Below, one piece after another: positions 1-9,431 of a stretch of 64,000 nt of DNA. A program made the translations under genes and the position numbers. The first letter of the stretch is position 1, and each line of letters starts with the position of its first letter. This stretch comes from Paractinoplanes ferrugineus (GTDB lineage Bacteria > Actinomycetota > Actinomycetes > Mycobacteriales > Micromonosporaceae), in assembly GCF_016862195.1 (NCBI RefSeq), contig NZ_BOMM01000038.1:124001-188000 (forward strand). The letters run 5' to 3'. The notes below the pieces were generated by a model, which had not been told where the DNA came from, did no database searches, and was given only the letters and a program-made list of their open reading frames with translations.

Positions 1-233
1 TGGGCGGCCACACTGCGTACCGTCAAGGCCGCGCCCGCCCCCACGGTGATCTCCATCCGCAGGTCGTCGCCGCGCAGCGGCCCGGCCGCCCCACCCACCA
101 GGTGCACCGTCGCGCCCGGGCCGGACCGCCCGCCGGTGCGTCGCACCAGCAGCGGCGACTCGCCGCGCAGCACCGTCAGCCGGGTGCCGCCGCGGTCGTC
201 CGCCTCCGCTACGACCTGGGCGAGGGCTCGCAC
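1..233 (-). CDS. ureD: Urease accessory protein UreD, N-terminal part (cut by window edge)
   Basis: UreD binds the urease apoenzyme and, with UreF and UreG, forms the scaffold through which nickel and CO2 reach the active-site lysine in the cytoplasm. Only about 77 codons are in the window. The visible protein begins VRALAQVVAEADDRG and continues with LRGESPLLVRRTGG, the usual UreD beginning. I start it at the GTG at 233-231, which overlaps the end of ureG by 25 bases, as expected for a coupled last gene of the ure operon. The C-terminal three quarters lie outside the window, so integrity cannot be judged. Confidence 0.85.
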   Translation of the reverse strand, partial: MRALAQVVAEADDRGGTRLTVLRGESPLLVRRTGGRSGPGATVHLVGGAAGPLRGDDLRMEITVGAGAALTVRSVAA

Positions 234-949
234 GCGAGGGCCCGGATCCAGGTGGCGACGGCGGTGGCGTTGCGGTCCTCGACAAGCGACAGGAAAACCG
301 TGGGCAGGTCACCCCGGCGGTGCTTGGCGTCGTGCTCCATCACCGACAGATCGGCCCCCACCATCGGCGCCAGGTCGGTCTTGTTGATCACCAGAAGGTC
401 GGCGGTGGTCACCCCCGGGCCACCCTTGCGGGGCACCTTGTCGCCGCCGGCCACGTCGACCACGAAGATCTGCTTGTCGATCAGGCCCTTGCTGAACGTC
501 GCGGTCAGGTTGTCGCCACCGCTCTCCACCAGCACCAGGTCCAGCGGGCCGAGGGTCTCCTCGAGCTCCTCGACCGCGTCCAGATTGGCTGAGATGTCGT
601 CGCGGATCGCGGTGTGCGGGCAGCAACCCGTCTCCACGGCGCGGATCCGCTCGGCCGGCAGTACGCCGTTGCGGAGCAGGAAGTCGGCGTCCTCGGTGGT
701 GTAGATGTCGTTGGTGACCACGGCCAGCCGCAGCTCCTCGCCGAGCGCCCGGCACAACGCCGCGACCAGCGCGGTCTTGCCGGAGCCGACCGGACCGCCG
801 ATGCCGACGCGCAGCGCCCGCGGGCCGGTGCCGAGCGGGGTGTGCGGGTCCACACCCGGGTCGGGGTGGGTGTGCGGCACCTCGTCGTGGTGTTCGTAGT
901 TGTCGCTCGGCCGGGGCCAAGCACCGCCGTGTGTGTGGTCAGGAAGCAA
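209..949 (-). CDS. ureG: Urease accessory GTPase UreG
   Basis: SIMIBI-class GTPase that powers nickel delivery to urease. The P-loop reads GGPVGSGKT, followed by VVTNDIYTTEDADFL, the metal-site segment ETGCCPHTAIRDD (conserved Cys-Pro-His), LVESGGDNL, and NKTDLAP for guanine recognition. Two starts are possible. A TTG at 949-947, overlapping the end of ureF, has GGGAGG nine bases upstream and gives 246 residues with a His-rich N-terminus (eight His before the P-loop), a known UreG metal-handling feature. A GTG at 880-878 would give 223 residues but has no clear ribosome site. I prefer the TTG. The gene lies between ureF and ureD in the minus-strand operon. Confidence 0.93.
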   Translation of the reverse strand: MLPDHTHGGAWPRPSDNYEHHDEVPHTHPDPGVDPHTPLGTGPRALRVGIGGPVGSGKTALVAALCRALGEELRLAVVTNDIYTTEDADFLLRNGVLPAERIRAVETGCCPHTAIRDDISANLDAVEELEETLGPLDLVLVESGGDNLTATFSKGLIDKQIFVVDVAGGDKVPRKGGPGVTTADLLVINKTDLAPMVGADLSVMEHDAKHRRGDLPTVFLSLVEDRNATAVATWIRALACEPSPRS

Positions 950-1606
950 AGAGACGCACCTCCCAGGTGGCGTGGTGCTCGGCGCCGATGTCGAGCAGGG
1001 GAGAACCCGCGGCCGGCAGGTCGTCGACCGGGTCGGCGGACCGGTTCGCGGCGTCGGCCGCGATCCGGTCACATTCGGGGGCGAGCCGGGCGAGCAGCCC
1101 GTGCACCGCGAAGGGGTCGAGCCCGAGCAGGCGCACCGCGGCGCTGGCCGAGCCGGTGGTGCTGCCGTGCGCGGCGGCCACGGCGGCCTCGTGCGGCCGC
1201 AGCCCGGCGCCGGCCGCGAGCAGCCCGAACGCCACCGGCTGGTGCATCTCCCGCGGAGCCGTACCCGAGGCCGGCACCACAGCGGCCGGTAGCGACCACA
1301 TCGACCGGCCGGCTCGCAGCAGGGCCCGGCCCTGGGCGCGGGAGGCCTTGCGCAGGGCCGGTGCCGGTGTCCGGGCGTCGAGGCCCGCGTCCAGCTCGGC
1401 CCACTCGGCCGGCCGGGCACAGGCGGCCGCGGCGAAGGCGGCGGCGACCAGTCCACCCGTGGCCAGTTTGCCGCGGAGGAACGCGTACACGTCCGCCAGG
1501 TCTTTGACCCGGCCCGCCGCCACCTGGGCCTCGAGGCCGCCGGAATGGGCGTGCCCGCCGGCGGGCAGTCGCCCGTCGGCGAGCACGAGCAGCGTCGCGA
1601 GACTCA

Positions 1607-1607
<1 letters not shown>
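939..1607 (-). CDS. ureF: Urease accessory protein UreF
   Basis: All-helical urease maturation factor of 222 residues that bridges UreD and UreG and gates GTPase-driven nickel insertion. The N-terminus MSLATLLVLADGRLPAGGHAHSGG carries the UreF signature 'D-(S/G)-x-(L/F)-P-x-G-x-x-x-H-S-x-G', and the central part is Ala-rich helix, as in the family. Its ATG shares one base with the ureC stop (TGATG), so translation is coupled. Actinobacterial UreF proteins have about this length. Nothing suggests damage. Confidence 0.93.
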
Positions 1608-3348
<1,741 letters not shown>

Positions 3349-3352
<4 letters not shown>

Positions 3353-3720
3353 CGCGGGCTGCCGTTCTCGGGTGTCTCCTCGGGCGCCGCCGGCGGCGCC
3401 TCGTCGGGCAGGCCGTCAAGCGATCCGCCGGCCAGGCCGCGCAACCCCGGCACGATGCGGGCGCCGCGCAGCATGACCAGTTCGACGTCGCGCGGCAGGC
3501 CCGGCTCGAAGCGCACCGACGTCCCGGCCGGCACCGCGAGCCGGTAACCCCAGGCCGCCTTCCGGTCGAAGTCGAGGGCGGCGTTCGACTCGGCGAAGTG
3601 GAAGTGCGAGCCGACCTGCACCGGCCGGTCCCCGGTGTTACGCACGGTCAGCGCCAGCACGGCACGCCCCGGGTTGATCTCGATCGGCCCGTCACCCAGG
3701 ATGACCTCGCCGGGGATCAT
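3349..3720 (-). CDS. ureB: Urease beta subunit UreB
   Basis: Structural small subunit of urease, 123 residues. MIPGEVILGDGPIEIN, VRNTGDRPVQVGSHFHF and GTSVRFEPG are the standard UreB motifs. Most bacterial UreB proteins end near residue 100-110. Here the core ends around IVPGLRGLAGG and a Pro/Glu-rich tail (PPAAPEETPENG) follows, so the C-terminus is slightly extended. The ATG overlaps the end of ureA, and its own stop overlaps the ureC start, both as ATGA. Together with UreA and UreC it forms the (ABC)3 urease trimer. Confidence 0.95.
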
Positions 3721-4019
3721 GCGATCGGCCCGTGCACGGTGACGAGCTTGGTCCCGTCCGGGAAGGTCGCCTCGACCTGCACCTCGGCCAGCATCTCGGG
3801 CACACCCTCCATGACGTCGTCACGGGTCAGCACGCGCCGCCCGGCGTCCATCAGGTCGGCGACGGTGCGTCCGTCCCGCGCCCCCTCCAGCAGGAACGCC
3901 GTGATGATCGCGGTCGCTTCCGGATGGTTGAGCCTGAGGCCGCGCTCTTGCCGGCGCCGGGCCACGTCGGCCGCGACATGGATGAGCAAACGTTCCTGCT
4001 CGTGCTGGCTGAGGAACAA
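3717..4019 (-). CDS. ureA: Urease gamma subunit UreA
   Basis: First gene of the operon, 100 residues. It begins FLSQHEQERLLIHVAADVA and contains LNHPEATAIITAFLLEGARDG, the UreA core, and it ends with the conserved P-D-G-T-K-L-V-T-V-H motif. The start codon is TTG at 4019-4017: GGGAGG lies five bases upstream and no ATG or GTG occurs at the conserved N-terminus. The weak start may hold down expression of the first subunit. The stop overlaps ureB by ATGA. Confidence 0.95.
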   Translation of the reverse strand: MFLSQHEQERLLIHVAADVARRRQERGLRLNHPEATAIITAFLLEGARDGRTVADLMDAGRRVLTRDDVMEGVPEMLAEVQVEATFPDGTKLVTVHGPIA

Positions 4020-4062
4020 ACGAACCTCCCTGATTACCGGCCGATGCTCGCAGCCGGAAGTT

Positions 4063-4089
4063 TCACACGTGTTACCCCCGGTGTACCGG
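4063..4089. promoter_or_regulatory. Two palindromes upstream of the urease operon
   Basis: At 4063-4074 TCACACGTGTTA contains the perfect 8-base palindrome ACACGTGT. At 4078-4089 CCGGT-GT-ACCGG is a perfect 5+5 inverted repeat. On the minus strand TTGCGG, a 17-base spacer and TAACAC can be read as a sigma70-like promoter overlapping both palindromes, about 45 bases before ureA. That the palindromes are operators is inference. Confidence 0.35.
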
Positions 4090-4207
4090 AAACCGCAAGA
4101 TCAATACCTTTTTCAGTACGGGATCAGGACGTGTCCCGTGCGGACCGGACCGGCCGGTCGGTGGTTACCGCCGTCCCCGGCCACCGGCCCGGTCCCGCGG
4201 GTCGAGC

Positions 4208-4546
4208 TCAGTGCGCCGTCAACTCGTACACATTTCGGTCCGGCCCCCGGAAATGCTGCCAGCTCTCGCCGGGCTCACCGAGCAACTCCACCCCGGCCGC
4301 CCGCAGTTCGGCCACCGCGGCGGCGAGGTCCCGCACCGCGAAACCGGCGACCGGTCCGGTGTCGAAATGGTCCTTGCCCTGCCCGGCACCGAATATCTCG
4401 ACGTCCCGGCCGTCAGGCAGTCTGAACAGCCAGAAGCCGGGTTCGGTACGGATTTCGCGCAGTCCCAGCACCCGCCGGTAGAAGTCGGCGAGGGCCTCCG
4501 GCCGGTCCGTCCTGGTGCCCAGCCAACCCAATCCAGTGATCTCCAT
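4208..4546 (-). CDS. Glyoxalase/bleomycin-resistance (VOC) family protein
   Basis: Small cytoplasmic VOC-fold protein of 112 residues from the ATG at 4546, or 115 from the ATG at 4555. It reads MEITGLGWLGTRT, ALADFYRRVLGL, LPDGRDVEIFG and ends GPDRNVYELTAH, the beta-alpha-beta-beta-beta layout of a single-domain VOC protein with metal-ligand-like Glu and His positions. The later ATG has GGGA just upstream. The family includes lyases, dioxygenases and antibiotic-binding proteins, and the substrate cannot be told. It is followed by the urease operon on the same strand, but a 188-base gap with promoter-like sequence separates them. Confidence 0.7.
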   Translation of the reverse strand: MEITGLGWLGTRTDRPEALADFYRRVLGLREIRTEPGFWLFRLPDGRDVEIFGAGQGKDHFDTGPVAGFAVRDLAAAVAELRAAGVELLGEPGESWQHFRGPDRNVYELTAH

Positions 4547-4676
4547 GAGTCCCATCCGACAACGTGAACCTCGGTTGAGATCAACCCCCGGGCCCCCTTC
4601 GTCCGTAGTGATGTCCGAGAGACGCGCCGAGGGCTCCGATATCGCGGGTGGCGGCGTGTCCGACCCAGGAGGAACG

Positions 4677-5855
4677 ATGGCCCCCAACCCGCCCGGCGAC
4701 GACGATCCGTCCACGGCCCCGGAACCCGACCCGGCCCACCTGGAAACCGACTCGTCCGACGTGTTCGACTACGCCGAGTACGTGCACGACGACTACAGCC
4801 GGGATGCGGTCGGTGCGCCGCACTTCCAGGGTGACCGGCCGGGCGCCGAGCAGTACGCGAAAGGCGAGTACCCGGCGGAGCACTTCCCGGTGGCCGGACC
4901 GCAGGCGCAGAACTATCCCGCCGAGACGCCCTTCGCCGGCGACCCGCAGCCGGACTTCGACGGTGTGGACTACGACAACGATTACCGCGGCTCCGTCTAC
5001 GACGAGTTCGCTCCGCCCGGCTTGAGCATGCCCGGCTTGAGCGTGCCCGGCTTGAGCCTGCCCGGGTTCAGCGAGCCGAGCGACGAGGAGGTCGCGCGGA
5101 GCGGCCGGGTGCGTCGACTCCGTCGTCCGCTGGTGCTCGCCGGCGTGGCCCTGTTCCTGGTCGGCCTGGTCGCGGCGATCCTGGTCGCCCCGAACTGGGG
5201 CAACACGGACCGCACCGAAGCGGTCGGTCCGAAAGGCGTGAGTCGCGACGAGGTCAGCGGGGCGGTCAACGGCCGCGAGGCGGCACTGTTCGAACTCGTG
5301 GACGGCGCCGGCACCGTCCGGCTGCGGGCCGACGATCTAGGCGACGACCTGTACCGGGTGACCACCCCGGCGGACAGCGACGTGACCCCGAAGGTCGAGG
5401 ATTCCGGCGACGCGCTCCGGCTGCTGCTGCCCGCGGGTTCCAAAGGCGAGCCGAAGGAGGTCGCGATCGTCCTGAACCGGGCGGTGCGCTGGACCCTGAA
5501 ACTGGACGGCGGCTCGACCCGGACCACAGTGGACATGACCGGCGCGACGGTAGAGGGTGTGGACCTGCACGGCGGCGCGAACCGCATCGACCTGACCCTG
5601 CCCGCCCCGGCCGGCCCGGTGCCGGTGCGGATGACCGGCGGTGTCGACCAGTGGTCGATGCGGCTGGCCGAGGCCACCCCGGTGCGCGTGCGGGTGCAGT
5701 CGGGCGCCGGCGCCGTCACCCTGGCCGGCGCCACCCACCGCGGCATCGCCCCGGGCCAGTCCTTCACCGCGAACGGCTGGCAGAACGACGGGGCGGCAGG
5801 CTTCGACATCGAGGCCGTAGCCGGAATGTCCGCCCTGACGATCACCGACGGCTAG
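4677..5855 (+). CDS. Single-pass membrane protein with acidic cytoplasmic tail, function unknown
   Basis: 392 residues from an ATG with a strong AGGAGG six bases upstream. The layout is: residues 1-120 acidic and disordered (many Asp, Tyr and Pro); a five-residue repeat MPGLSVPGLSLPGFSEP just before the membrane; basic RRLRRPL; one transmembrane helix (about 150-172, LVLAGVALFLVGLVAAILVA); then about 210 extracytoplasmic residues rich in beta strands (repeated D-G-x-G, T-V-R-L, V-R-V-Q-S-G-A-G), resembling DUF4097-type adhesin-like repeats. I do not recognise a named family. It is transcribed away from the VOC gene and ends before the Rpn remnants. Confidence 0.7.
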   Translation: MAPNPPGDDDPSTAPEPDPAHLETDSSDVFDYAEYVHDDYSRDAVGAPHFQGDRPGAEQYAKGEYPAEHFPVAGPQAQNYPAETPFAGDPQPDFDGVDYDNDYRGSVYDEFAPPGLSMPGLSVPGLSLPGFSEPSDEEVARSGRVRRLRRPLVLAGVALFLVGLVAAILVAPNWGNTDRTEAVGPKGVSRDEVSGAVNGREAALFELVDGAGTVRLRADDLGDDLYRVTTPADSDVTPKVEDSGDALRLLLPAGSKGEPKEVAIVLNRAVRWTLKLDGGSTRTTVDMTGATVEGVDLHGGANRIDLTLPAPAGPVPVRMTGGVDQWSMRLAEATPVRVRVQSGAGAVTLAGATHRGIAPGQSFTANGWQNDGAAGFDIEAVAGMSALTITDG

Positions 5856-5897
5856 CCACTCTCTCGTGCCGTCTCCCACCCGCCCCGGCCGGCGTCC

Positions 5898-6262
5898 TCA
5901 GCACCCACCCGAAGACGTCGGCCACCGCCCACAACGCAGCTGGTCCAGCGGGACACGGTTCACGACCCACTCGACGTGCTGTTCGTAGTCGCTGGCCACC
6001 AGCTTGCGTGCCAGGTCCGCGAGGTCGTCCAGTGGCCCGTAGCTGTGCTTCAACAGAAGCGCCATCGTGTAGACCCGGCCTTCTTCGCGGCCCTCTTCAC
6101 GGCCCTCTTCACGGCCCTCTTCACGAGAGCGCCGGGCGAGGTCACGGCCGAACTCCGTCTGTTCGAGTACGTCCCTCATGCCTCTCCCTGCCGGAGTCAT
6201 CGCGATCCGCTCCGCTGCCTGCTTCCCCGCGTCCGGCGGGGGATTTTTCGACCAGCGCCAGC
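5898..6262 (-). pseudogene. Decayed copy of an Rpn/YhgA-type nuclease gene (C-terminal part)
   Basis: Sequence from about 5938 to 6200 is nearly identical to 6290-6567 in the complete neighbour. It encodes LEQTEFGRDLARRSREE, then REEG repeats, then ALLLKHSYGPLDDLADLARKL. Continuing upstream, 6200-6262 matches 6650-6735 of the neighbour, but about 75 bases between the two blocks are missing along with a smaller piece, so the original frame is broken. A 100-codon frame survives from an internal ATG. Its C-terminus also differs from the neighbour. I read it as the remnant of a tandem duplication. Confidence 0.75.
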
Positions 6263-6279
6263 AATGCGGAGCGCCGGGC

Positions 6280-7224
6280 TCAGGCGGAGCGCAGCCGGTC
6301 CAGCGGAACGCGGTTCACGACCCATTCGATGTGCTGTTCGTAGTCGCTGGCCACCAGCTTGCGTGCCAGGTCCGCTAGGTCGTCCAGTGGCCCGTAGCTG
6401 TGCTTCAACAGAAGCGCCATCGTGCCGACCCGGCCTTCTTCACGCCCTACCTCGCGGCCCTCTTCACGCCCTACCTCGCGGCCCTCTTCGCGCCCTTCTT
6501 CACGGCCTGCTTCGCGAGAGCGCCGGGCGAGGTCACGGCCGAACTCCGTCTGTTCGAGTATGTCACTCATGCCTCTCCTTACCAGAGCCTTGATCAGCTG
6601 ATCCGCGAGCGGTCTGGCGCCTAGTTTACCCAGCTCAACCAGTACCAGTTGGTCATCGCGATCCGGTACGGCGGCGATCCGGTCGGCTACCTGCTCCACC
6701 GCGTCCGGTGGGGGGTTTTTGGACCAGAGCGCCAGCGGCGCAAGTGAGCTCGCCAGAAGGCGGTCGGCGTCGAGGTCATCCGGCAAACTCACCGAGTCGT
6801 ACGCGTGATGCATGCGCCCTCGTCGGAAATATCCGGAGCAACCGCCGCCCAGCGGCCACAGCGCCAGCTGGTGAATCCGGTACCTCGACTCATCGTACTT
6901 GAGTGCGAGGGAGCAGAAGTAGGCCGCCATCCGGGTGGGGAAGTCCCGCGTTCGTTCGACCTGCACCTCGACGTGGTAGAGGTCGTGCAGTGGGGCCGGC
7001 AGGCCCTCCTCGGCTTCGCGGTAGACGACGAAGACCTTGTCCCGGTTCCGGGTGAGATGCCGTTGTTGTTCGGTCGGCCCTTCGATGACCGGATGTCGGC
7101 CGTCGAGTTCCACCCCGAAGAGAACGCGCAGCGTGTCCTCCGGGTGGGCCTCCATCAGTGACTTGAACAGGCCATCGTAGTCCCGCGCTGGTGCGCTGCC
7201 GCCGGGTGCCTCGTCAACTGTCAT
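6280..7224 (-). CDS. Rpn/YhgA-type PD-(D/E)XK nuclease-like protein, complete copy
   Basis: 314 residues. The N-terminal half has the Rpn-family pattern: YDGLFKSLMEAHPED, an Asp-containing strand, HVEVQVE (the ExQ of the PD-(D/E)XK core, residues 86-88), and RMAAYF. The C-terminal part has LVELGKLGARPLADQLIKAL, the linker LEQTEFGRDLARRS, then REEG/REVG four-residue repeats encoded by 12-base DNA repeats (about 6427-6510), and a helical end. Known Rpn proteins are RecA-independent recombination-promoting nucleases or phage-defence factors; that role here is inference. It begins one base after the stop of the upstream paralogue, so it is probably co-translated. Flanked by one truncated copy on each side. 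Confidence 0.75.
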   Translation of the reverse strand: MTVDEAPGGSAPARDYDGLFKSLMEAHPEDTLRVLFGVELDGRHPVIEGPTEQQRHLTRNRDKVFVVYREAEEGLPAPLHDLYHVEVQVERTRDFPTRMAAYFCSLALKYDESRYRIHQLALWPLGGGCSGYFRRGRMHHAYDSVSLPDDLDADRLLASSLAPLALWSKNPPPDAVEQVADRIAAVPDRDDQLVLVELGKLGARPLADQLIKALVRRGMSDILEQTEFGRDLARRSREAGREEGREEGREVGREEGREVGREEGRVGTMALLLKHSYGPLDDLADLARKLVASDYEQHIEWVVNRVPLDRLRSA

Positions 7225-7225
7225 G

Positions 7226-7735
7226 TCAGCGGGTGGTCTTCGGCCAGAGGGCGAGCGCGGCGAGAGGGCTCGACAGCACGCGTGCCGGGCTCACCGCGGG
7301 CACGTTGATCGAGCGGTAGTGCAGGGTGAGGCCGTCGCGGCGGAAGACGCCGTCGTCGCCGCCGCCGAGGGGCCAGGCGACCAGCTGGATGATGCGGTGG
7401 TGCGCTACGTCGTACTGCTCGGCCAGTTCCAGCCAGTAGGCGAAGAGCCATTCCTTGAACCCGTCCTCGGGCTCGGCCTGCACTTCGATGTGGTAGACGT
7501 CGTGCTTCGGGGCCGGGTAGGCGTCCTCCGGTTCCTTGTCCTCGAGCCGGAGCGCGAAGATGACGTCCCGTCCGCGGCTGAGCCGGCTCTGCCCCGCGGA
7601 CGGCAGTTCCTGGGTGAGCCGGCGCCCGACCAGGTCCACGTCGAACAGGACCCGCAGCGCGTCCTCGGGCTGCTTCTCGATCACAGATTTGAGCAGCGTC
7701 TCGTACTCGCTGGCGGGCCGCACATCGATCGGCAT
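7226..7735 (-). CDS. Truncated Rpn/YhgA-type nuclease-like protein (N-terminal domain only)
   Basis: 169 residues from the ATG at 7735, with GGAAGGAG just upstream. An ATG at 7753 is possible but has no ribosome site. It shares with its neighbour Y-x-x-L-L-K-S-V-I-E-K-x-P-E-D, the ExQ motif (YHIEVQAE), LVAWPLGGG and PLAALALWPK, but stops immediately after, exactly where the complete copy continues ALWSKNPPPDAV. The nuclease core is kept and the helical/REEG tail is lost. The stop is one base before the next ATG. It could be an active minimal nuclease or a relic; the good ribosome site argues that it is expressed. Confidence 0.7.
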   Translation of the reverse strand: MPIDVRPASEYETLLKSVIEKQPEDALRVLFDVDLVGRRLTQELPSAGQSRLSRGRDVIFALRLEDKEPEDAYPAPKHDVYHIEVQAEPEDGFKEWLFAYWLELAEQYDVAHHRIIQLVAWPLGGGDDGVFRRDGLTLHYRSINVPAVSPARVLSSPLAALALWPKTTR

Positions 7736-7839
7736 TTCGGCTCCTTCCGACACCGGATGCCGATGATGCTATATGCCTAGTTGTCTCATGACTACTTGCT
7801 GAGTGTCGGATTCTGGCACCGGCCGGCGATCCGGGCGGG

Positions 7840-8217
7840 TCAGCCTTTGTAGAGAACGGCGTCGATCTCGATGTCGAAACCGACCAGAGGTACGGGCAGA
7901 GTCGTGCGTACCGGAAGGTTGTCGCCCTTGATGTATTGCTTGTAGATCTCGTTGAACTCGGCGAAGTCACCGAAATCGCGCAGGTAGACGCCCACCCGCA
8001 CGGCGTCGTCGAGGCTCGCGCCGGCGGCCTGTGCGACAGCGGCCAGGTTGCCGAAAGCGGCGTGCGCCTGGTCGGCGAAACTGCCGGTCACCCGGGTGCC
8101 GTCGGGCCGGGCCGGGACTGCCCCGGCCAGGTAGATCGTGTCGCCGGCGACGACGGCGTGCGAATAGGGGCCGCCGGCCGGGGCCGCCTGGTCGGTGATG
8201 ATGGCGCGCTTCGGCAT
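7840..8217 (-). CDS. RidA/YjgF family enamine/imine deaminase
   Basis: 125 residues. RidA proteins hydrolyse reactive enamines and imines made by PLP enzymes. It carries PYSHAVVAGDTIYLAGAVP, LAAVAQAAGASLDDAVRVGVYLRD and LPVRTTLPVPL ending in a F-D-I-E-I-D-A-V strand, typical of trimeric Rid proteins. In the substrate arginine position (R in 'C-R-x-x-V/A') the segment is PVRTTL, so the key Arg is present. The start is the ATG at 8217 with AGGAG nine bases upstream, inside the end of the amidohydrolase. It is the third gene of the regulator-amidohydrolase-RidA unit and probably acts on an amino-acid-derived product of that enzyme. Confidence 0.88.
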   Translation of the reverse strand: MPKRAIITDQAAPAGGPYSHAVVAGDTIYLAGAVPARPDGTRVTGSFADQAHAAFGNLAAVAQAAGASLDDAVRVGVYLRDFGDFAEFNEIYKQYIKGDNLPVRTTLPVPLVGFDIEIDAVLYKG

Positions 8218-8222
8218 GTTGA

Positions 8223-9431
8223 TCACTCCTGTTTCTCGGTTCGTGGGAACTGGTCGGCAAGTCCGTCCCGGCCCACCAGCGGCTGGTTGAGCAGGCGTCG
8301 GAGGTCACGCTCACGCCGCGCGAGCGCCGCGCGTTGCGCGTCGGTCAGCGGAATCCACGGCGCCGGATTCGCCGGCAGGCGCGGCGTCAGTCTCTGCCCT
8401 TTGCGGTACGTCGCGGTGTTCACCAGACGCACCGGGGCGGTACGCGTCTGCAGATGGGCGTCGGTGACCTCGAATGCGCCGTACTCGAGGGCAAAGACCG
8501 CTATGTCGGCCGTCGCCCCGACGTCGAACGTGCCCCCGTCGAGCCCCAGCGCCCGCGCCGGCGCAACGGTGACCGCGTCGAGCACCTCGCTCATCGGCAG
8601 GCCGACCGCCAGCATCTTGGCCATCGTGGTGGGCAGGTCGAAAGCGGGACCGTGGACCGAACGGGCGTGCAGATCGGTCGAGATCGTGTACGGCCGGAGC
8701 CCGAGCTCGAGTTGTCGTTCCAGAACGTCGAACGCGAACCCGCCGGACCCGTGCCCGAGGTCGAACAGCACGCCCCGCTCGCCGGCCGCCACCGCCCGCG
8801 GGCCGATCGGCGCCGCGAGGCCGCTGGCGCAGTGCGTGACGATGTCCCCCGGGCGCAACAGGTCGAGCACCTCGTCGACGGCCGGGGGAGCGGCTCCGAC
8901 GTGCACCATGACCGGCACCCCGCACGTCTCGCCCACCCGCAGGGCCCGCCGCAGCGGCTCGACCCCGTTGTCGCCGACGGTTTCCCGGTCGATCCGCACC
9001 TTGATCCCGAAGAACCGGTCACGGTGCCGCTGAACCGTGTCGACAGCCAGCGCGACGTCGCAGTTGACCAGGTCCCGGCTTTCCCCGGTGCGTCCGGTCA
9101 GGCCGATCCCGGAGATGTTGAGCAGCCCGGCAACCCGTACGTCGAAGTCTCTGCGCAGCAGCCCGTCCGCCGTGAAAGCGCCCGCGGTGCCGGCGTCGAC
9201 CCAGGTCGTCACCCCGGTATGCCAGGCGATCGGATCGGGCTCGATCCCCCAGTAGCCGGGGCCGACGTGGGTGTGCAGGTCGATCAGCCCGGGGGTGACC
9301 AGCAGCCCGGCGACGTCCTCGACGACCGCCGCCCGCTCGCGTGCGAGGTTCTTGCCGGTGGCCGCGATCCGGCCGTCCCGGACCGCCACGTCGACCGGCT
9401 CACCCCCGGCGAGCAGCAGGTCCCAGCTCAT
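8223..9431 (-). CDS. Amidohydrolase/deacetylase family metallohydrolase
   Basis: 402 residues, TIM-barrel amidohydrolase. Metal ligands are H53 and H55 (LIDLHTHVG), a probable carboxylated lysine K144 (FFGIKVRID), His in VMVHVG and THCASG, and Asp in TISTDLHAR. The arrangement matches the EF_0837-like branch (deacetylase/dihydroorotase-like) whose substrates are N-acyl amino acids or sugar-acid derivatives; the actual substrate is unknown. Its ATG overlaps the stop of the regulator gene (ATGA), and RidA follows after five bases, so the three genes form one operon. Confidence 0.85.
   Translation of the reverse strand: MSWDLLLAGGEPVDVAVRDGRIAATGKNLARERAAVVEDVAGLLVTPGLIDLHTHVGPGYWGIEPDPIAWHTGVTTWVDAGTAGAFTADGLLRRDFDVRVAGLLNISGIGLTGRTGESRDLVNCDVALAVDTVQRHRDRFFGIKVRIDRETVGDNGVEPLRRALRVGETCGVPVMVHVGAAPPAVDEVLDLLRPGDIVTHCASGLAAPIGPRAVAAGERGVLFDLGHGSGGFAFDVLERQLELGLRPYTISTDLHARSVHGPAFDLPTTMAKMLAVGLPMSEVLDAVTVAPARALGLDGGTFDVGATADIAVFALEYGAFEVTDAHLQTRTAPVRLVNTATYRKGQRLTPRLPANPAPWIPLTDAQRAALARRERDLRRLLNQPLVGRDGLADQFPRTEKQE

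Noticed and set aside
5898..7735. Transposase or insertion sequence (Rpn proteins are often labelled transposase-like)
   Set aside because: No terminal inverted repeats, target duplications or DDE motif; the pattern is tandem duplication with decay.
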